Assembly: GCA_027257055.1 (NCBI GenBank)
Contig: JAPVLO010000056.1
Span: 6,126,501 to 6,190,500, forward strand
From: Cephalopachus bancanus
Lineage: Eukaryota > Chordata > Mammalia > Primates > Tarsiidae
DNA: 64,000 nucleotides
Reading direction: 5' to 3'
Below the pieces are notes generated by a model. It did not search any database. It saw nothing but the letters and a program-made list of their open reading frames with translations, and was not told the origin of the DNA. Positions 33,800 through 45,922 of this stretch are shown here, piece after piece. The position numbers and the translations under genes were made by a program. Position 1 is the stretch's first letter. The number at the start of each line of letters is the position of its first letter.

Positions 33800-34275
33800 T
33801 CTGATATTACCCCTCTTTGAGGAACGACCAATTTTCAATTCCTTTGATATGGCTCTTATAGAAGTTGACCATTTCTAAGTAACCCTCCCCACAGCTACCT
33901 CTGACTGGTCTGGAAGTGAACCAACTAATTCTTTCCCCAGAAATTTTGGCCTTAGAGCTTTGGGAAGTGGTTAGTTCATTGAAGCAGCTTCTTTCCAATG
34001 TAAGCTCTGTGATATAAAACTTTAGAAATGTCAGTGACAATACTTCCTGTCAAAGCAATGAACAGACTGAGGAACCAGTCTGTGGTAAGAGTGAAGCAGA
34101 GATGGAAGCAGAGATAAGTCTGATATTAATGTTCAAATAAATGGATCCAAATTTTCCTTAGTTCTAGGTGTGTTGCTGCTACCCTTGATGTGATTACCCT
34201 AGTATCTCTATAATAAAAGCCCTCCAAAGATAAAATTGTCTATATAAGTTGTCTGTCACTTAAAATTAAAAGCAT
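33800..34275. other. Unassigned sequence
   Basis: Nothing recognised. Confidence 0.35.
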
Positions 34276-34279
34276 TTGG

Positions 34280-34545
34280 AACAAATTCTGCTCAAATGAC
34301 TCCTCATCTGTGAAGTCTTCCTGATTCCATCCTCTAAGCAGTATTAATAATGCCTATCTTTGTGCCAACATTAAACCCCACCTTCATCTCTAACAAAGTC
34401 GGTAACTAACTGCACTCTCACCATTTTCTCATGATGTCTCACTTGAATATATCCCCTCTAATATATTGAAAGCTCCTAGAAAGTAGTAGAAATAAAGGAC
34501 TGTTTTTAAGTCTCAAATCTTAACAAATTAAATAAATGTGTAGAT
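34280..34545 (+). mobile_element. L2 3' end
   Basis: 'caaatgactcctcatctgtgaagtcttcctgattccatcc...cctctaatatattgaaagctcctagaaag' is the L2 3' end with its 'gaggccttccctgacc' and 'gtaagctccatgagggcag' equivalents. Confidence 0.78.
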
Positions 34546-34549
34546 TCAT

Positions 34550-34990
34550 AATTAGGGAAAAGAGAGAAAGAAAGAAGAACACAACAAAAAGAGCACTTAG
34601 AGACATAAAGTTTTGTTCCATTCCTTCCTGACTAAATCATTTTAGTTTTCTGACTTCCACCAATGCACTTGAAGGATACCTAGGCCATTAGGTTGAATCT
34701 GAATTAGATGAGACACTTGAAATGACTTCACTAAGTAAAGTTTTCCTAAGTTATGAAACTTTATCTTTGCTGGCTCAGTTAGAAACACTGGTGTTAGGGA
34801 AACTATGTCTTTGATGGTTCCTCTGGGACCCATGAAAATTATAAAGTTTACACAACTTTGCATTTCATAAACAAAACTCCGTAAATTGGAGGCATCCAAA
34901 AAGACTCCATCTACCCTCCCCATTTAACTACTTAATTATTCATGAAAATTAAGTCCCCCAAACCAACAAGTAGGACTCATCCAAATACAA
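34550..34990. other. Unassigned sequence
   Basis: A 93-codon antisense frame (34642-34923) lacks any recognisable domain. No repeat recognised. Confidence 0.35.
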
Positions 34991-34994
34991 ATTT

Positions 34995-35110
34995 TATAAC
35001 TCTTTGACAAATCTTTCAATCTCCATTTCCTCATCTGTAAAACAAGGAGACTATTCTACGAAGTTTTTGTAAAGATTAAGTGAGATAGTGTCTTTCAAGC
35101 AATCTAGTAA
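34995..35110 (+). mobile_element. MIR fragment
   Basis: 'tctttcaatctccatttcctcatctgtaaaacaaggagactattctacgaagtttttgtaaagattaagtgag' is the MIR 3' half. Confidence 0.85.
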
Positions 35111-35114
35111 CTCT

Positions 35115-35585
35115 GTCTAGCATGGGGTAAGCTAAGTCAATTGTTTTTATAAGGTTTTTCTTCTCTCCCAGAAACATGCACTTCAGGCTTCCTCAGGAAG
35201 TTCAAATTGAAATAACATTCATAAATGAGCTAACCCTAGCTAAGACAAGTCATAGGGTGGGTCTAAATTCACACAACCTAGAAAGTGCCACCACCAAGGG
35301 CTTCCTGACTCCAACTCCTGCTCTTTCAGTTACACATGTGATCTCTCTCACTTGGGCAAAGAGCACTAGGATTTGAGTTCAGGTATTTTATTTCACCTTT
35401 GGGCATTTGAGCAAATGTATCTTGTAAAGAATTGAAAGAACTGGAAATGACAGTAAGTACTTGAAAACGTTATAAGGCAAGTAAAAAGAATGACAGGTAG
35501 GTCTGCAATAGGAAGGTGTGAATTTCACTCACTGCCCTGACACCTACCAGCAAGGCAAGTTGGGCAGGACAGCTAAGCAATTACA
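35115..35585. other. Unique sequence
   Basis: No supported feature. Confidence 0.35.
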
Positions 35586-35589
35586 CAGC

Positions 35590-35775
35590 AGTTTCATCTT
35601 GTGTAAACTGGATTTTTTTTTTCTTGTGCTTAACTCATTTTCTGAGTACCTATGCTCAGGCATGTCACATTATTTCAATTAATCTTACACCAGTCCTGCT
35701 CTGTTTGTCTGAGAAGAAATCTGGGGTCTAATTACTTAATTTGCTCAGGGTCACAGAATTGGTACCTGTGATTCC
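35590..35775 (-). mobile_element. MIR SINE, antisense
   Basis: 'ctgagtacctatgctcaggcatgtcacattatttcaattaatc' to 'cttaatttgctcagggtcacagaattgg'. Confidence 0.78.
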
Positions 35776-35959
35776 CACCACCCCAGACTCTTCTATTTGC
35801 CTTAAAAGATTGCTGCGAGATAAAATAGGAGAAGAGATGGGAAGAAACATGTCACGCTGTTCAAAATCTGATACCACTGGCAAGGGCAACAGAGTGATCC
35901 CTGAATGTTATGTCGGGGAACATGACTTTAAAGTTCTTACCTCACCCATTACCTAAGTA

Positions 35960-36125
35960 CGCAGTCTTGACAAAGTCACTTCATTTCTCTGATCCTCAGT
36001 TTTCTCATCAGCAAAATGGGGCACATAGAATCACAGCATAAACGCCTGCCTTATAGAATGTTATGAGACTCCAGCAAGATTGCAGTCGTAAAAACTCTGT
36101 GTTCTGTAAAGCCCTATACAAATGT
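35960..36125 (+). mobile_element. MIR SINE
   Basis: 'cttgacaaagtcacttcatttctctgatcctcagttttctcatcagcaaaatgggg' then 'gttatgagactccagc...ccctatacaaatgtgtgc'. A short (TTA)n follows. Confidence 0.88.
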
Positions 36126-36139
36126 GTGCCATTATTATT

Positions 36140-36830
36140 ATTATTGCTATTACCATTACACCGTGTTCTTTGGGCAAGACATTTATGTTAAACTGACACA
36201 GCACATAATTGGAGTGCTCAAGTTAAATAAATGAAGTCAGCTGTCTGACTCCTTTAAGATAAATGATGTTATTACAACATAATTGTATAACCCCATATAG
36301 CTTACAGCAGCAAAAGGATGTGTATTTCACATGCCCTCCTATAATTACATCCCCATTATAATTTTGCAGTTAGTTGCGATGAGCTCTGGTCATGAAAACA
36401 TGCCAATTTTGTATGGGATTGAAGTCTGCCTAATTTTAGCAAATTGAGAGTCACACAAAAGAAAAGAGATAAATACTATGTTGTTATTTTTCATTAGAGA
36501 ATTGCTATATTAAGAGGCTGCGATCCAGCTGTGTTTGTTTAAATAAAAGTGTGATTTGAATACCTCCTACAGCTAATGTTCCTGCCAATGAATAAAAGAT
36601 AAAAATGCGGCTCTCGTTGGATGGGAGTCTCTGCGTTCTAGCTGACTCGGAGATTTATTGTTCCACATAAGGAAGTTGAAAGCGTGGAGGGCAGACCACA
36701 CGCAGCGGCCTTTTGTGTATTGTTTCAAGCCGTACCACTAATAGATTTCTTCCACTGAGGCTCCCAGCAATTCAGCTGTGCTCAAATGCTCCACTTAACT
36801 GTGAAAAAAATAATAATAAAATAGTAATTA
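36140..36830. promoter_or_regulatory. Candidate conserved non-coding element
   Basis: About 690 bases match no repeat I know, in a window where most stretches do. It is richer in surviving CpGs than its surroundings, for example in 36,605-36,740. It holds dense homeodomain-type TAATTA cores (near 36,340), a forkhead-like tgtttgtttaaa (36,531-36,543), a SOX-like attgttt (36,719) and a RUNX-like accacac (36,697). No open frame of length is present. I infer an enhancer-like element from sequence character alone. Confidence 0.4.
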
Positions 36831-36994
36831 TGCCTAAATGGCAAATGTAGCCCAGTTCAATGCCACAAGGAAGAAAGTAAACAGGAAAAAATACCATTCG
36901 AAGAAGGAATGCTGTATTTTAGTGTCCTCCTGATAATGGATTGAAGCCTCCTTTATTTTTTCAAAAGACTCTTCTCACTTATATCCAGTGCCTG

Positions 36995-37113
<119 letters not shown>

Positions 37114-37124
37114 CAGTGCCTCTG

Positions 37125-37475
37125 CTAAGAATTAGCCATATTCTCCTGACACTCATTACCCTCCTCAAGCTGGCATCCCCGGGATGAACAAAGAGATGTG
37201 ATATCCAGGCTGTAGCTACAACACAATTCTAAGGGTGATGTTCTAGGAGCCTGGCACACCAGGATGTGGACGAGACTAAAATCTTCACTATCAAGTAGAT
37301 CAGAGCCTAGTAATGAATATAGGTGCTCCCCATTCTCAAAACCACTAAGTGTGTCTTTTTTTAAAAAAAGGCATTGTTTCACTGCTTGCTCCACCCAATT
37401 CTAGCCACCCTCTATGTTGCCATCTAAAGCAGCATTCTGTCTATCTCAGGTCTTTGCAGGCGCTACCCACCTCCT
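37125..37475. other. Unassigned sequence
   Basis: Nothing supported. An antisense 89-codon frame has no known motif. Confidence 0.35.
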
Positions 37476-37479
37476 CTAC

Positions 37480-37960
37480 TGACTTTTCTTCCCTCTCTTG
37501 CTATGTAGTAGACTCCTGATTTTCATGATTTAATTCAAAGGCCATTTCCCAGAAATCTCCCCTGCACCATCCCCTGCACTATTCACTATGGGATGAATGT
37601 ACCTTCTCTCTATGACAATACCACCCTGCAGAGTCACACTGATTCTTAGCTCAGGAGGCTGGAAAAGAGACATGAATCATGTGTTATCATGTGTTCCCCA
37701 CCCCCATTCTGGGGTGAAGAGAACATATCTCCTCCCTTCTTCCTTTTCCCTCTCCATGATTCTTTACCATCCAGCAAAATCATAGCCATTATAAGCAATT
37801 ACCCCTGATAGGAGTGAATTTTTCAGATGTGTTGAAAGCTGGAATAAAAAGAGCTAAAGTTGTATTGAAATGTTCTGTCTGCTTCTCTGTCTCCCCATTA
37901 AACCTTTGAGGATGGAAACTGTACCTTTTCTTCTCTGTATCCGCAGGGGCCTTTATACTG
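37480..37960 (+). mobile_element. L2 LINE 3' region (interrupted)
   Basis: 'gatttaattcaaaggccatttcccagaaatctcccctgcacc' and, after unassigned sequence, 'gtctccccattaaacctttgaggatggaaactgtacc' are L2 3'-end blocks in order. Confidence 0.6.
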
Positions 37961-37964
37961 GCTA

Positions 37965-38640
37965 AAATTGTATAGATATATAATTGGATGGATAGATAGA
38001 TAAGCAAATAAACACAATTTAGGAGGGAAGATGACCAGTGATGTATGAAAAGTGAAAACAAATTGCAATGAGAGACAAAAGACAGTACATTTAGAACTGG
38101 GAATAAAAGGAGGGTTCTTATGGAGAAAGTGACCACTGACATAAGACTGAAAAGTTCTTATTAGGAACTGGGCATCCCAGACAAAGAGTAGAGTAAAAGT
38201 GACTATTTAGCAAACACATTGCAACCGACACTATCCAAAGTGTATAGTTACTTTAGAAATCAATATTTTGAAAGCCTACACATTGTTCCACTAATAGCCA
38301 ACCTCAATACTTTAGAAATTGTCTTCAAGATCTACCTGCACAGTCACTGAAGACAATCTATTTCAGATGGCTTTGTTTTGTTGTTTTTTTAAACTTAAGT
38401 CTGAATTAATTAGCTTGATTTTCCACCATGCTGTTCCTTTAAAGGTTGAATACATATGATTCCCATGCACAGTATGTGCTCGATATGTTGAATGAAGTGA
38501 GTAAACCAACAAACTCAGAATTGCCACCACTGGGAACAATAAAAGTGTCATATCACTCCATCAGAGTCACCACTTCATGGTGAAGAAGAATTGCCTGGTT
38601 GGGGGCAGGGCGAGAAAAAGCACCACCTATGGACCATTTC
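37965..38640. other. Unassigned sequence
   Basis: A (GATA)n stretch lies at about 37,985-38,002. No gene recognised. Confidence 0.35.
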
Positions 38641-38644
38641 ATCC

Positions 38645-38760
38645 TGTGTGCATTGCACAATCTTGCTGAGCTTCAATGTCCTCTTTTGCAAAATAACACT
38701 AACAACCATTGCATCTAAAGCTACTGTTAAAATCAAATAAGACAAATGTGAGGTTAAACC
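38645..38760 (+). mobile_element. MIR fragment
   Basis: 'cacaatcttgctgagcttcaatgtcctcttttgcaaaataacactaac...gttaaaatcaaataag'. Confidence 0.72.
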
Positions 38761-38884
38761 ACATGAAATTGCCATTTTATGGTTGAAAGGTCAGCAATTT
38801 TTGTGGCTCAATTTAATAGAACAGTGATTGGTATATTGCAAATGCTCGATTTAAGAAGAATCTTTATTGCATATAGATGAGAAA

Positions 38885-38992
38885 TACTAGTTTAAAATCT
38901 TAGCTATATGATTTAGTAGCAGTTAATCAGTAAGTCACTTATTTTTTCTTCCTCTTTAAAGTGAAGTTGATGATACCTGCCTTATAGGTAAA
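38885..38992 (+). mobile_element. MIR fragment
   Basis: 'gcagttaatcagtaagtcacttattttttcttcctctttaaagtgaagttgatgatacctgccttatag'. Confidence 0.72.
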
Positions 38993-38995
38993 ACA

Positions 38996-39037
38996 AAGTA
39001 GTCCATACAAATTTCAAAGTAGTCCATACAAAGAAAC
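38996..39037. repeat. 21-bp tandem duplication
   Basis: 'aagtagtccatacaaa' occurs twice in tandem with a 21-base period, just after a MIR end. Confidence 0.85.
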
Positions 39038-39196
39038 TACTCAAACAGAAACCCACAAGATTGCAAAAGACCAAAATCGATGAAAAGACTACAGTGTTTC
39101 AGGAAAAATGATAGGGAGAAAGTTTATTCAAGAGCAGGTTACAACCATAAGTATTCTGGCCTTGTGTTAAAATATTCTGTATTAAGATTCTATGAC

Positions 39197-39386
39197 CAAG
39201 GGATTGGCAGTAGTAGGAAACTGCCAGGGGAGGAGGAGTGGGATTGGTAATTGAGGGAAACTGCCAGGGGAGGAAGGGGCACACCTCATCAACAAGGGTG
39301 CCTGCATAATGAACATTTGTATACCTAACCCTGAATTGTACCCCACATCTTCAAAATAAAGAAAAAAATAATTAATTAAGAAAAAA
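39197..39386 (+). mobile_element. Lineage L1 3' UTR with TSD
   Basis: Contains only the 3' UTR of the young L1 family and a short A-rich tail. Target duplications aagattctatgac (39184-39196) and aagattctgtgac (39387-39399) match at 12 of 13 bases. Inside, a block of about 40 bases ending 'aactgccaggggagga' is tandemly repeated (39200-39238 and 39239-39280). An antisense frame across it is not a gene. Confidence 0.93.
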
Positions 39387-39399
39387 AAGATTCTGTGAC

Positions 39400-41960
39400 A
39401 ATGCATGTAATTCTAAAGAACTCGTGTGTTGGAGCTTAGTTAAGGCCAAGTAGAAGGCTGAATGGCTACTTGACAGAAGCCATTGACTCTTGAAGGCTCC
39501 AGAATGTCAGAGTCTGGTTTATACTGTCAGTCCATTTAAACAACCAAAATGCCTGAAGTCTAAAACAATATTTTCAAGCAGTAACTTTCATAATCAAATT
39601 AAAAGTACAGTTTTTTTTTCTAAGGATATGGAATGGAGATCAAAACTAGATGTGAACTATTAAGAAGGATCTGATTAATAGCAGAAGTTTCTGACCTAGA
39701 ATAACATAAATAATGCGTTCATTCTTAACCATCATAAATGATTTTTATCGTTACTGGCAATAATAATAAACTAATATATGACAACATGCCAAGGTACTGG
39801 GCAGACATGGTTTTTTCAAGTGGAAAATACTAATATCCTTCCAATAAAATAATAGTTTCATAGTAGTATACAGGGATTATAAGGGGATACTGCAGGGGAG
39901 TGATCCTGGGGTAAATGCAGGGGAGTGCTAAACCCATGTTCGGGATATACACTTGGGGACATCAATCTCACACACTAAATTTAGAGGGCACGTCTTAATG
40001 TGGTGTTAAAAATAGTCACCAAATCTCAGAAGGGTTCTTCACTTAGGAGAATTAGGATCGGGGATGATGTGAGGTATCCCCAGGGGAATTTCTTGGAGAC
40101 TATCCTTTTCAAAAAGGGAAAGAAACGAAAAGATGTCTGAATTATGCCATGAGGCACACAAATTGGAAGAAGGAGGAGGATTCTCTCTCAAATCCAGCCC
40201 TAGGAAGTCAGCTGGCCGTGCATGATTGGATCCAAGAACAACAGAGGGTGAGGACTAAAGAGCCCAGGCTATGGGCATCTTCACTGGGTCTGCTGCCAGG
40301 TGCCACTCTGAGATCATCTCACCTCTCTAAACTTTCAATTCTTCATTGGCTGAGGAGGCTACTAACCTCTCCCTCACAGAAAACAAGCAGCACAGAGCCT
40401 CAGAGTTATTAGGCAGTAATGCGAGCCTTCAGTTTGCTGTTCTACTCAAGGAAGACTGAACCGAAGGGAACAAATGGCAGGGCCTTTTCTGAGGCATTAA
40501 GTTACCCAGGTTCATTTCCAGGGGTTCTCTATGGTTCCAAAGAGAAAGGGAAGGGACACTACATGGGTGGGCTTTAGATTATGAGCACATGAGCAAGCTG
40601 AGCTCTGAGGAAACCAACTCGATCTCAGAGTGATGGTCTGCTTGGGAGGCCCCCCCAGGTCCTGGCCTGGCCTAGGGGAGACTGAAGCACTGGCAGACTA
40701 ATCACCTCGGGGCTGTGTTGTGATTGCTGCAATACTGTGGGGAAATGATAGGTTTTCTCCTGTGGGAAGTCTGAAATCAATTCAGTGCAAGATTTTGGTC
40801 ATTTAAGAAAGAGACTGAATGAGAACCAGGAGAAGTTGCACTTGTCTTTTCAATATCCTCAACAGATGCCAACAGAACTGTTCAGAAATGAATAGGATAC
40901 AATGTTTCTTAAACTGCTCCCAGAACACAGTGTTGAGATGTTTGTAGGGGTTCTACCAAAAAAATAAATAAATAAAATCAAGAGTGTTCTATGGTCAGAT
41001 AGGTTTGGAAAATGCGGAACACTGTATTTATTTTAATTTTGATAATAACAGTCCCCATTAGTAAATCAAATTATCTAAGAAATCCTGTGATTAAAATAAA
41101 TATTTGATTTTGCTCAGCCTTATGTTTAATCCCTGTGTTTTTTGTTGTTGTTGTTGTTTTATTTTGTTTTGAATCACAATACCTACACAATACCTACAAA
41201 CACCTCTCAAAACATCAATGCTTGTATGAAGTCAAGTTGGGTAGCACAAAGCCTGAAAAGTGAGAGTGACAATCGACTACTTCTATGGGTGTCTGCCAGA
41301 GTCCTGGCTAATCTCTCCCTATGCAATGATGACTCCCATGAGACACCATTCCATTTTCTTCACCTGGCAGCCTTACCTCTGGGAGCCATCTTTAAATTCG
41401 TTCTTCCCACCAGTGTAATTTAGAAAGTTTCACCTGTGCTTTCAGAGCCCTGGGTCTAGTATTTGCAGCAGCATATTAAAATCATCTTTGGCTTGAGTTC
41501 GTTATCCCTACTAAGCTGTTAATTCCTTAATGTCAGACTTGTGACTGAGACACCCTGATCCCAGCAACTACCCAAATCCTGCTAAACAGCCTTCACGTGA
41601 TTGTTAAACTTTGCTAAGCTAAATGTAAATGGTTTTGGCAAAAACCTCTGTGCTCAGTCTTAAAGTTAAAGCAATTCCAAGACTCTCTCTCCAAAGGTAA
41701 TTCCTTATTCCTGCTTGTTGTCTGCATAGAAGTGAAGAATCTTTGCAAGAAGGAGAAACTAGAAATGTAGGTTTTTGTCTGCCAAATAAGAGACTCTTGT
41801 CTATGGAAGATTAGCAGTCAACAAGAAACTTTATTCTATAATATTCTATCTCAACAATAGGTTCAGTGTGTACCCAGTCCAATATAAACCTACCATTTGT
41901 GTCCTGGCTCCAGTGTTTAATATCTCTCAATTAATTCTGTTTTGAATTATTCTTAAATGT
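39400..41960. other. Largely unassigned, no gene supported
   Basis: About 2.5 kb without a repeat family I can name. 39,892-39,935 has a direct repeat of 'tgcaggggagtg'. 40,966-40,977 is a short (AAAT)n and 41,141-41,160 a short (TTG)n. The open frames at 40149-40412 and 41142-41423 lack motifs, and no splice structure is evident. Confidence 0.35.
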
Positions 41961-41964
41961 CTCT

Positions 41965-42342
41965 GACTTGAGTGTGTATTTACTGAGCAACTTTGCTGAG
42001 ATATAGTTTATATATAATAATATGCATCCATTTAACTGTGCAGTTTGATTAGTTTTGCAAAATGTATGTACACAAATAACCATTATAACAATAAAGAAAT
42101 GAAATATAACGTGTCCATCAAAAAAGCTCCCTCATGCCTCCTGGTGGTCAATCCCACCCCACCCTCCTTTGTCCTAGGCAATGATTGATCTACTTTCTAC
42201 CACTATAGATTAATTTGGCTTTTCTTAAATTTTGTATAAATAGAATTATACAGCACATACTCTTGTGTCTTCTTTCACTCAGAATAACTAACGTTTCTGA
42301 GATTCATCCATATCATGCATTTAAAAGTATTTCATCCTTCTA
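41965..42342 (-). mobile_element. Old L1M, antisense, 3' part
   Basis: 'gctgagatatagtttatatataataatatgc', 'ttactttctaccactatagattaatttggc', 'gattcatccatatcatgcatttaaaag' are antisense L1ME-type 3' sequence. It is interrupted at 42343 and resumes at 42696. Confidence 0.8.
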
Positions 42343-42695
42343 TTTTTTTTCTAGGAAGTTAAAATTTATTGGAGAATACACATACATAATGAGACGATTA
42401 CAGTGGTGTGGAAAATCTTACCCACATTGGACACAGGTAGCCATTCACTTTAATCATTCTTCTTTAGGTTTCCATGATTTTTATTCCCTTTTCCAACACT
42501 GCATTCTTCTACAGACTTCCAAGATTTCACACTCAAATCTCTTTCTTCTTCCCCATTGGCTCTTCTCTCTCAGTCTCCTTAGTGGCTTTCTCCCTTCTCC
42601 CTCATCCTGTGTCCAACCTCTAAATGGTGAATGACCCTACTCTTCATATTATCTATCATCTCTGTTTTTATCACAGAGTTTCAAACATTGAACAC
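42343..42695 (-). pseudogene. Retrocopy of an unidentified poly(A) RNA
   Basis: This segment breaks an old antisense L1 between 'cattcatccttct' and 'ccttttaaattgctgcataatg'. It starts with an 8-base T-tract (42343-42350). Eleven bases further in, the minus strand has the polyadenylation signal AATAAA (complement of tttatt at 42365-42370), correctly placed for an antisense cDNA. Flanks catccttcta/catccttttta match at 9 of 10 bases (42333-42342 and 42696-42705), as a target duplication would. The 345-base body has no coding frame on the minus strand and looks like a 3' UTR or noncoding RNA. I cannot name the source. Confidence 0.6.
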
Positions 42696-45588
42696 CATCC
42701 TTTTAAATTGCTGCATAATGTTCCACTGTGTGAAAGTATCACAAAATTCTTTATTCAGTCTCCTAGGATGGGCATTAGGGATTTTCTAACAAAGGACAAT
42801 TACCAATAAAGCTGCTAAGAATATTTCCTTACACAGTGTGTGGAGACAAGTGCTTTCATTTCATATTTCTTTGAGGTGAGTAACTAGGAGTGGAAGTACT
42901 GGGTTATATGTTAATGCATGTTAAATTTTATAAGACACTTTCAAGATGTTTTCCAAAGTGGTTGTGATCTTTTATGTTCACAATGGCAATATAAGATATT
43001 TAGTTTCAAATTCTTACCAACACTTGGTTTTGCAGTCTTTTTAATTTCAGCCATTCTAAGGAAGGTATAGTAGTATTTCACTGTAGTTTTTAATTGTATT
43101 TTCCTGGTGCCTAATGACATTAAGAATCTGTTTATGTGCTATGACCATTCATACATCTATATCTGTGAAGCGTGTGTTTAAATATTTTGCCTTTTTAAAA
43201 TTGGACTGTTTATCTTCCTATTATCTAGTTGTAGAAGTTTATTATATATTCTTCATAACAATTCTTTACCAGACATATGTATTATTGATATTTTCCCCAA
43301 TTTTTGACTTGACTTTTTATTTAAGTATCTTCAAAGATCAGTGGGTTTTAGTTTTGATAAAACTGTTTTATTTTCTTTTATGATTTTATATTTTTTGATT
43401 CCTATTTAGAAATCTTTTTCTACCTCAACTTTACAAAAAAATCAAACTATGTTTTCTTCTGGAAATTTTAAATTTTTAACTATTGCATTTACTTCCATGA
43501 TCTACTTTTAATTAATTTTTATGATTCATGTGAAGTAAAAGTCGAAGATACCATTTCCCCCAATATGAGCATCTAGTTCCCTCAGAACATGCTTGGAAAA
43601 AATCACTACAATTTCTCCAATAGATTGCTTTTTCAACAAAAGTTTAAAACTAATTGATACAAGGGGCAGGTCTATTTCTGGACTCTCTATCTCTTTCACT
43701 GATTTATTTGCTCCCATTTTATCAGTGACACACTGACTAGAGCACCGTACCTTTATAATAAGTCTTGAAAATAAAGAGTGTAAATCTTCCAAACTTGTTC
43801 TTTTTCAAAATTGTTTTGACTATTCTTTGTATTTTCATATAAATATTATAATTATATTATCAATTTTTCTATTTTAAGAAGCCTGCTGATATTTGGTTGG
43901 TATTGAGTTGAATTGCTAGGTCGTTTTTGAGAGAGCTGACTTCTTTCAACACTTTGAAGATGGTGTTCTATTCTCACAGTATTTCTGATGACCAATATGC
44001 TGTGATCTTTAACGTTATCTTTCTATACATGTCTCTTTTATCTGGTTGATTTAGAATTGTTCTTTTTATCACTGGTTTTGAGCAATTTGATTATAGTATT
44101 TCTTGGTATAATTTCTTTCATGTCTTTTGCATTTGAGGTCCACCAATCTTCTTGATTCTCTGTGTTTATAATATTCATCAAATTGGAAATTTTTAGTGAT
44201 TGTATCTTCAAATATAATCAAATGTAATTATATTTTCTCTGTCTCTCCCCTCTCTTAGTCTTCAGGGACTCTAATTATATCTATATTAGGCGACTTAAAG
44301 ATGTTTAATGCACATTGATGTTTCTTTCTCTTTAAAAAAGTTATTATTCCCTATGCTTCATTTTGTATAGTTTCTATTGCCATGTTTTCAAGTTCATTAA
44401 TCTTTTCTTCTGTGATATGTAATCTACCATTAATTTGCTTGCATGTATTGTTTACCTCTCATATCGTAGCTTTCATCTCTACAGATGAAATTTTATTTGG
44501 AGGTTTTATTTGGACCTTTTTTTATATCTTTCTTGCCTTCACTTAACTTTTTGAACATATTAAATATAGTTATAACTGTTTTAACATGCATGTCTGCTAA
44601 TTCTTCATCTTTTTTAGCTCTGGGACAATATGAATGATGGAATTTCTCTCCCTTATTATGAATCATATTTTCCTTCTTCATTGCATGGCTGGTATTTTTT
44701 AATTTAATACCAGACAGTGTCAATTTTACCTCATTTTGTGCTGCATACATTTTTGTGTTATTATCAATATGTATGACTTTTCTTATTAGATGCAGTTAAT
44801 TGGAAATAATTTGATCCCTCAGATCTGGCGATTAAGAATTGCTAGATGGAATCAGAGCAGTGCTTAATATGGGGTTGGTTATTTATTCCCCACTGCTGAG
44901 TTAGATTTTTTTTTTTTTTGCTACCCAAATACCAGTGAACCATGAGATTTTCCAGTCTGCCTGGAAAAATAGTCACTTTCTCCAACACTGTGTGAGTGCA
45001 AGGCACTGTTCCTTTTATCCTTCCAGGTGCTATTTGTCCTATCCTCAGGTAGATGCCCTACAAGCACAGCTGATTACTCCATTGAATATTAAAGAGGAAT
45101 CTTCTATAGATCTTTGGCGTTCACTCTCTGTGTAGCTCTCTTCTCTCCAACACTCTGACCTGCAAACTCAAGATGCCTTGGTATCCCTAGATTCTCAGCT
45201 CCATCTCAAGTCAAGGAGACCAACGGGCTCTGTGTGGATTCCTGCTCCCTATGCAAAGGCCTGAAAACTTTATCAAGACAGTAAGATGAAAAAAATAAGA
45301 GGGTTCACTTCATTTGTTTCCCATCCTTAAACATCACTAGAGTTTTTGTTGTTGTTGTGAGGAATTTTTGTTTATTTCTTTCCCTCTTGGTTGTTCCAAG
45401 TGGGGAGTAAATCTGATCTCTGTCATTACAGCTTGATAAGCAGTAGAGGTCTATCTCTGTTCACTTTTTAGCCTTTTTCCTCCATGTAGTTTCATTTGGA
45501 TATTTCAAGTTCACTGGTCTTTTATTTTGCGTATTCTAATTTGCTCCTAAATTCTATTCAGTAAGTTTCTTTATTATTTCAGACATTA
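42696..45588 (-). mobile_element. Old L1M/HAL1 mosaic, antisense
   Basis: Continues the antisense L1 with 'gctgcataatgttccactgtg', 'cctggtgcctaatgacattaag', 'ggactgtttatcttcctattatc', then further L1M blocks ('gtttctattgccatgttttcaagttcattaatcttttcttc' near 44370). It is probably more than one L1M insertion. All frames are degraded. Confidence 0.75.
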
Positions 45589-45600
45589 AATTTTTCACCT

Positions 45601-45907
45601 TTTTTTTTTATTTTTTTTTGAGTTGGAGTCTCACTCTGTCACCCAGACTGGAGTGCAGTGGCCGCTCCCAGCCACCGCAGCCTCGGCCTGCTGAGCTCCA
45701 ATGATCCTTCCGCCTCAGCCTTCCGAGTAGCCGGAATTACAGGCGCGCGCTACCACGCCCGGTTAATTTTTTTTTTTTTTTGATTTATTGTAGAGATGAG
45801 GTCTCGCCAAGTTGCCCAGGCGGGTCTCGAACCCGCGGGCTCAGGCAATCCACTCACCTCAGCCTCCCAAAGGCGCGGGATTACAGGCTGAGCCACCAAG
45901 CCCGGCT
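45601..45907 (-). mobile_element. Young Alu, antisense, with TSD
   Basis: A CpG-rich dimer with almost all CpG sites intact, among the youngest in the window. The middle T-tract is expanded to about 16 bases. The target duplication 'aatttttcacctttt' is at 45589-45603 and 45908-45922. It is inserted into the old L1M. Confidence 0.95.
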
Positions 45908-45922
45908 AATTTTTCACCTTTT

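Noticed and set aside
42215..42634. 139-codon open frame
   Set aside because: It spans the junction of an antisense L1M and the antisense retrocopy, and is accidental.
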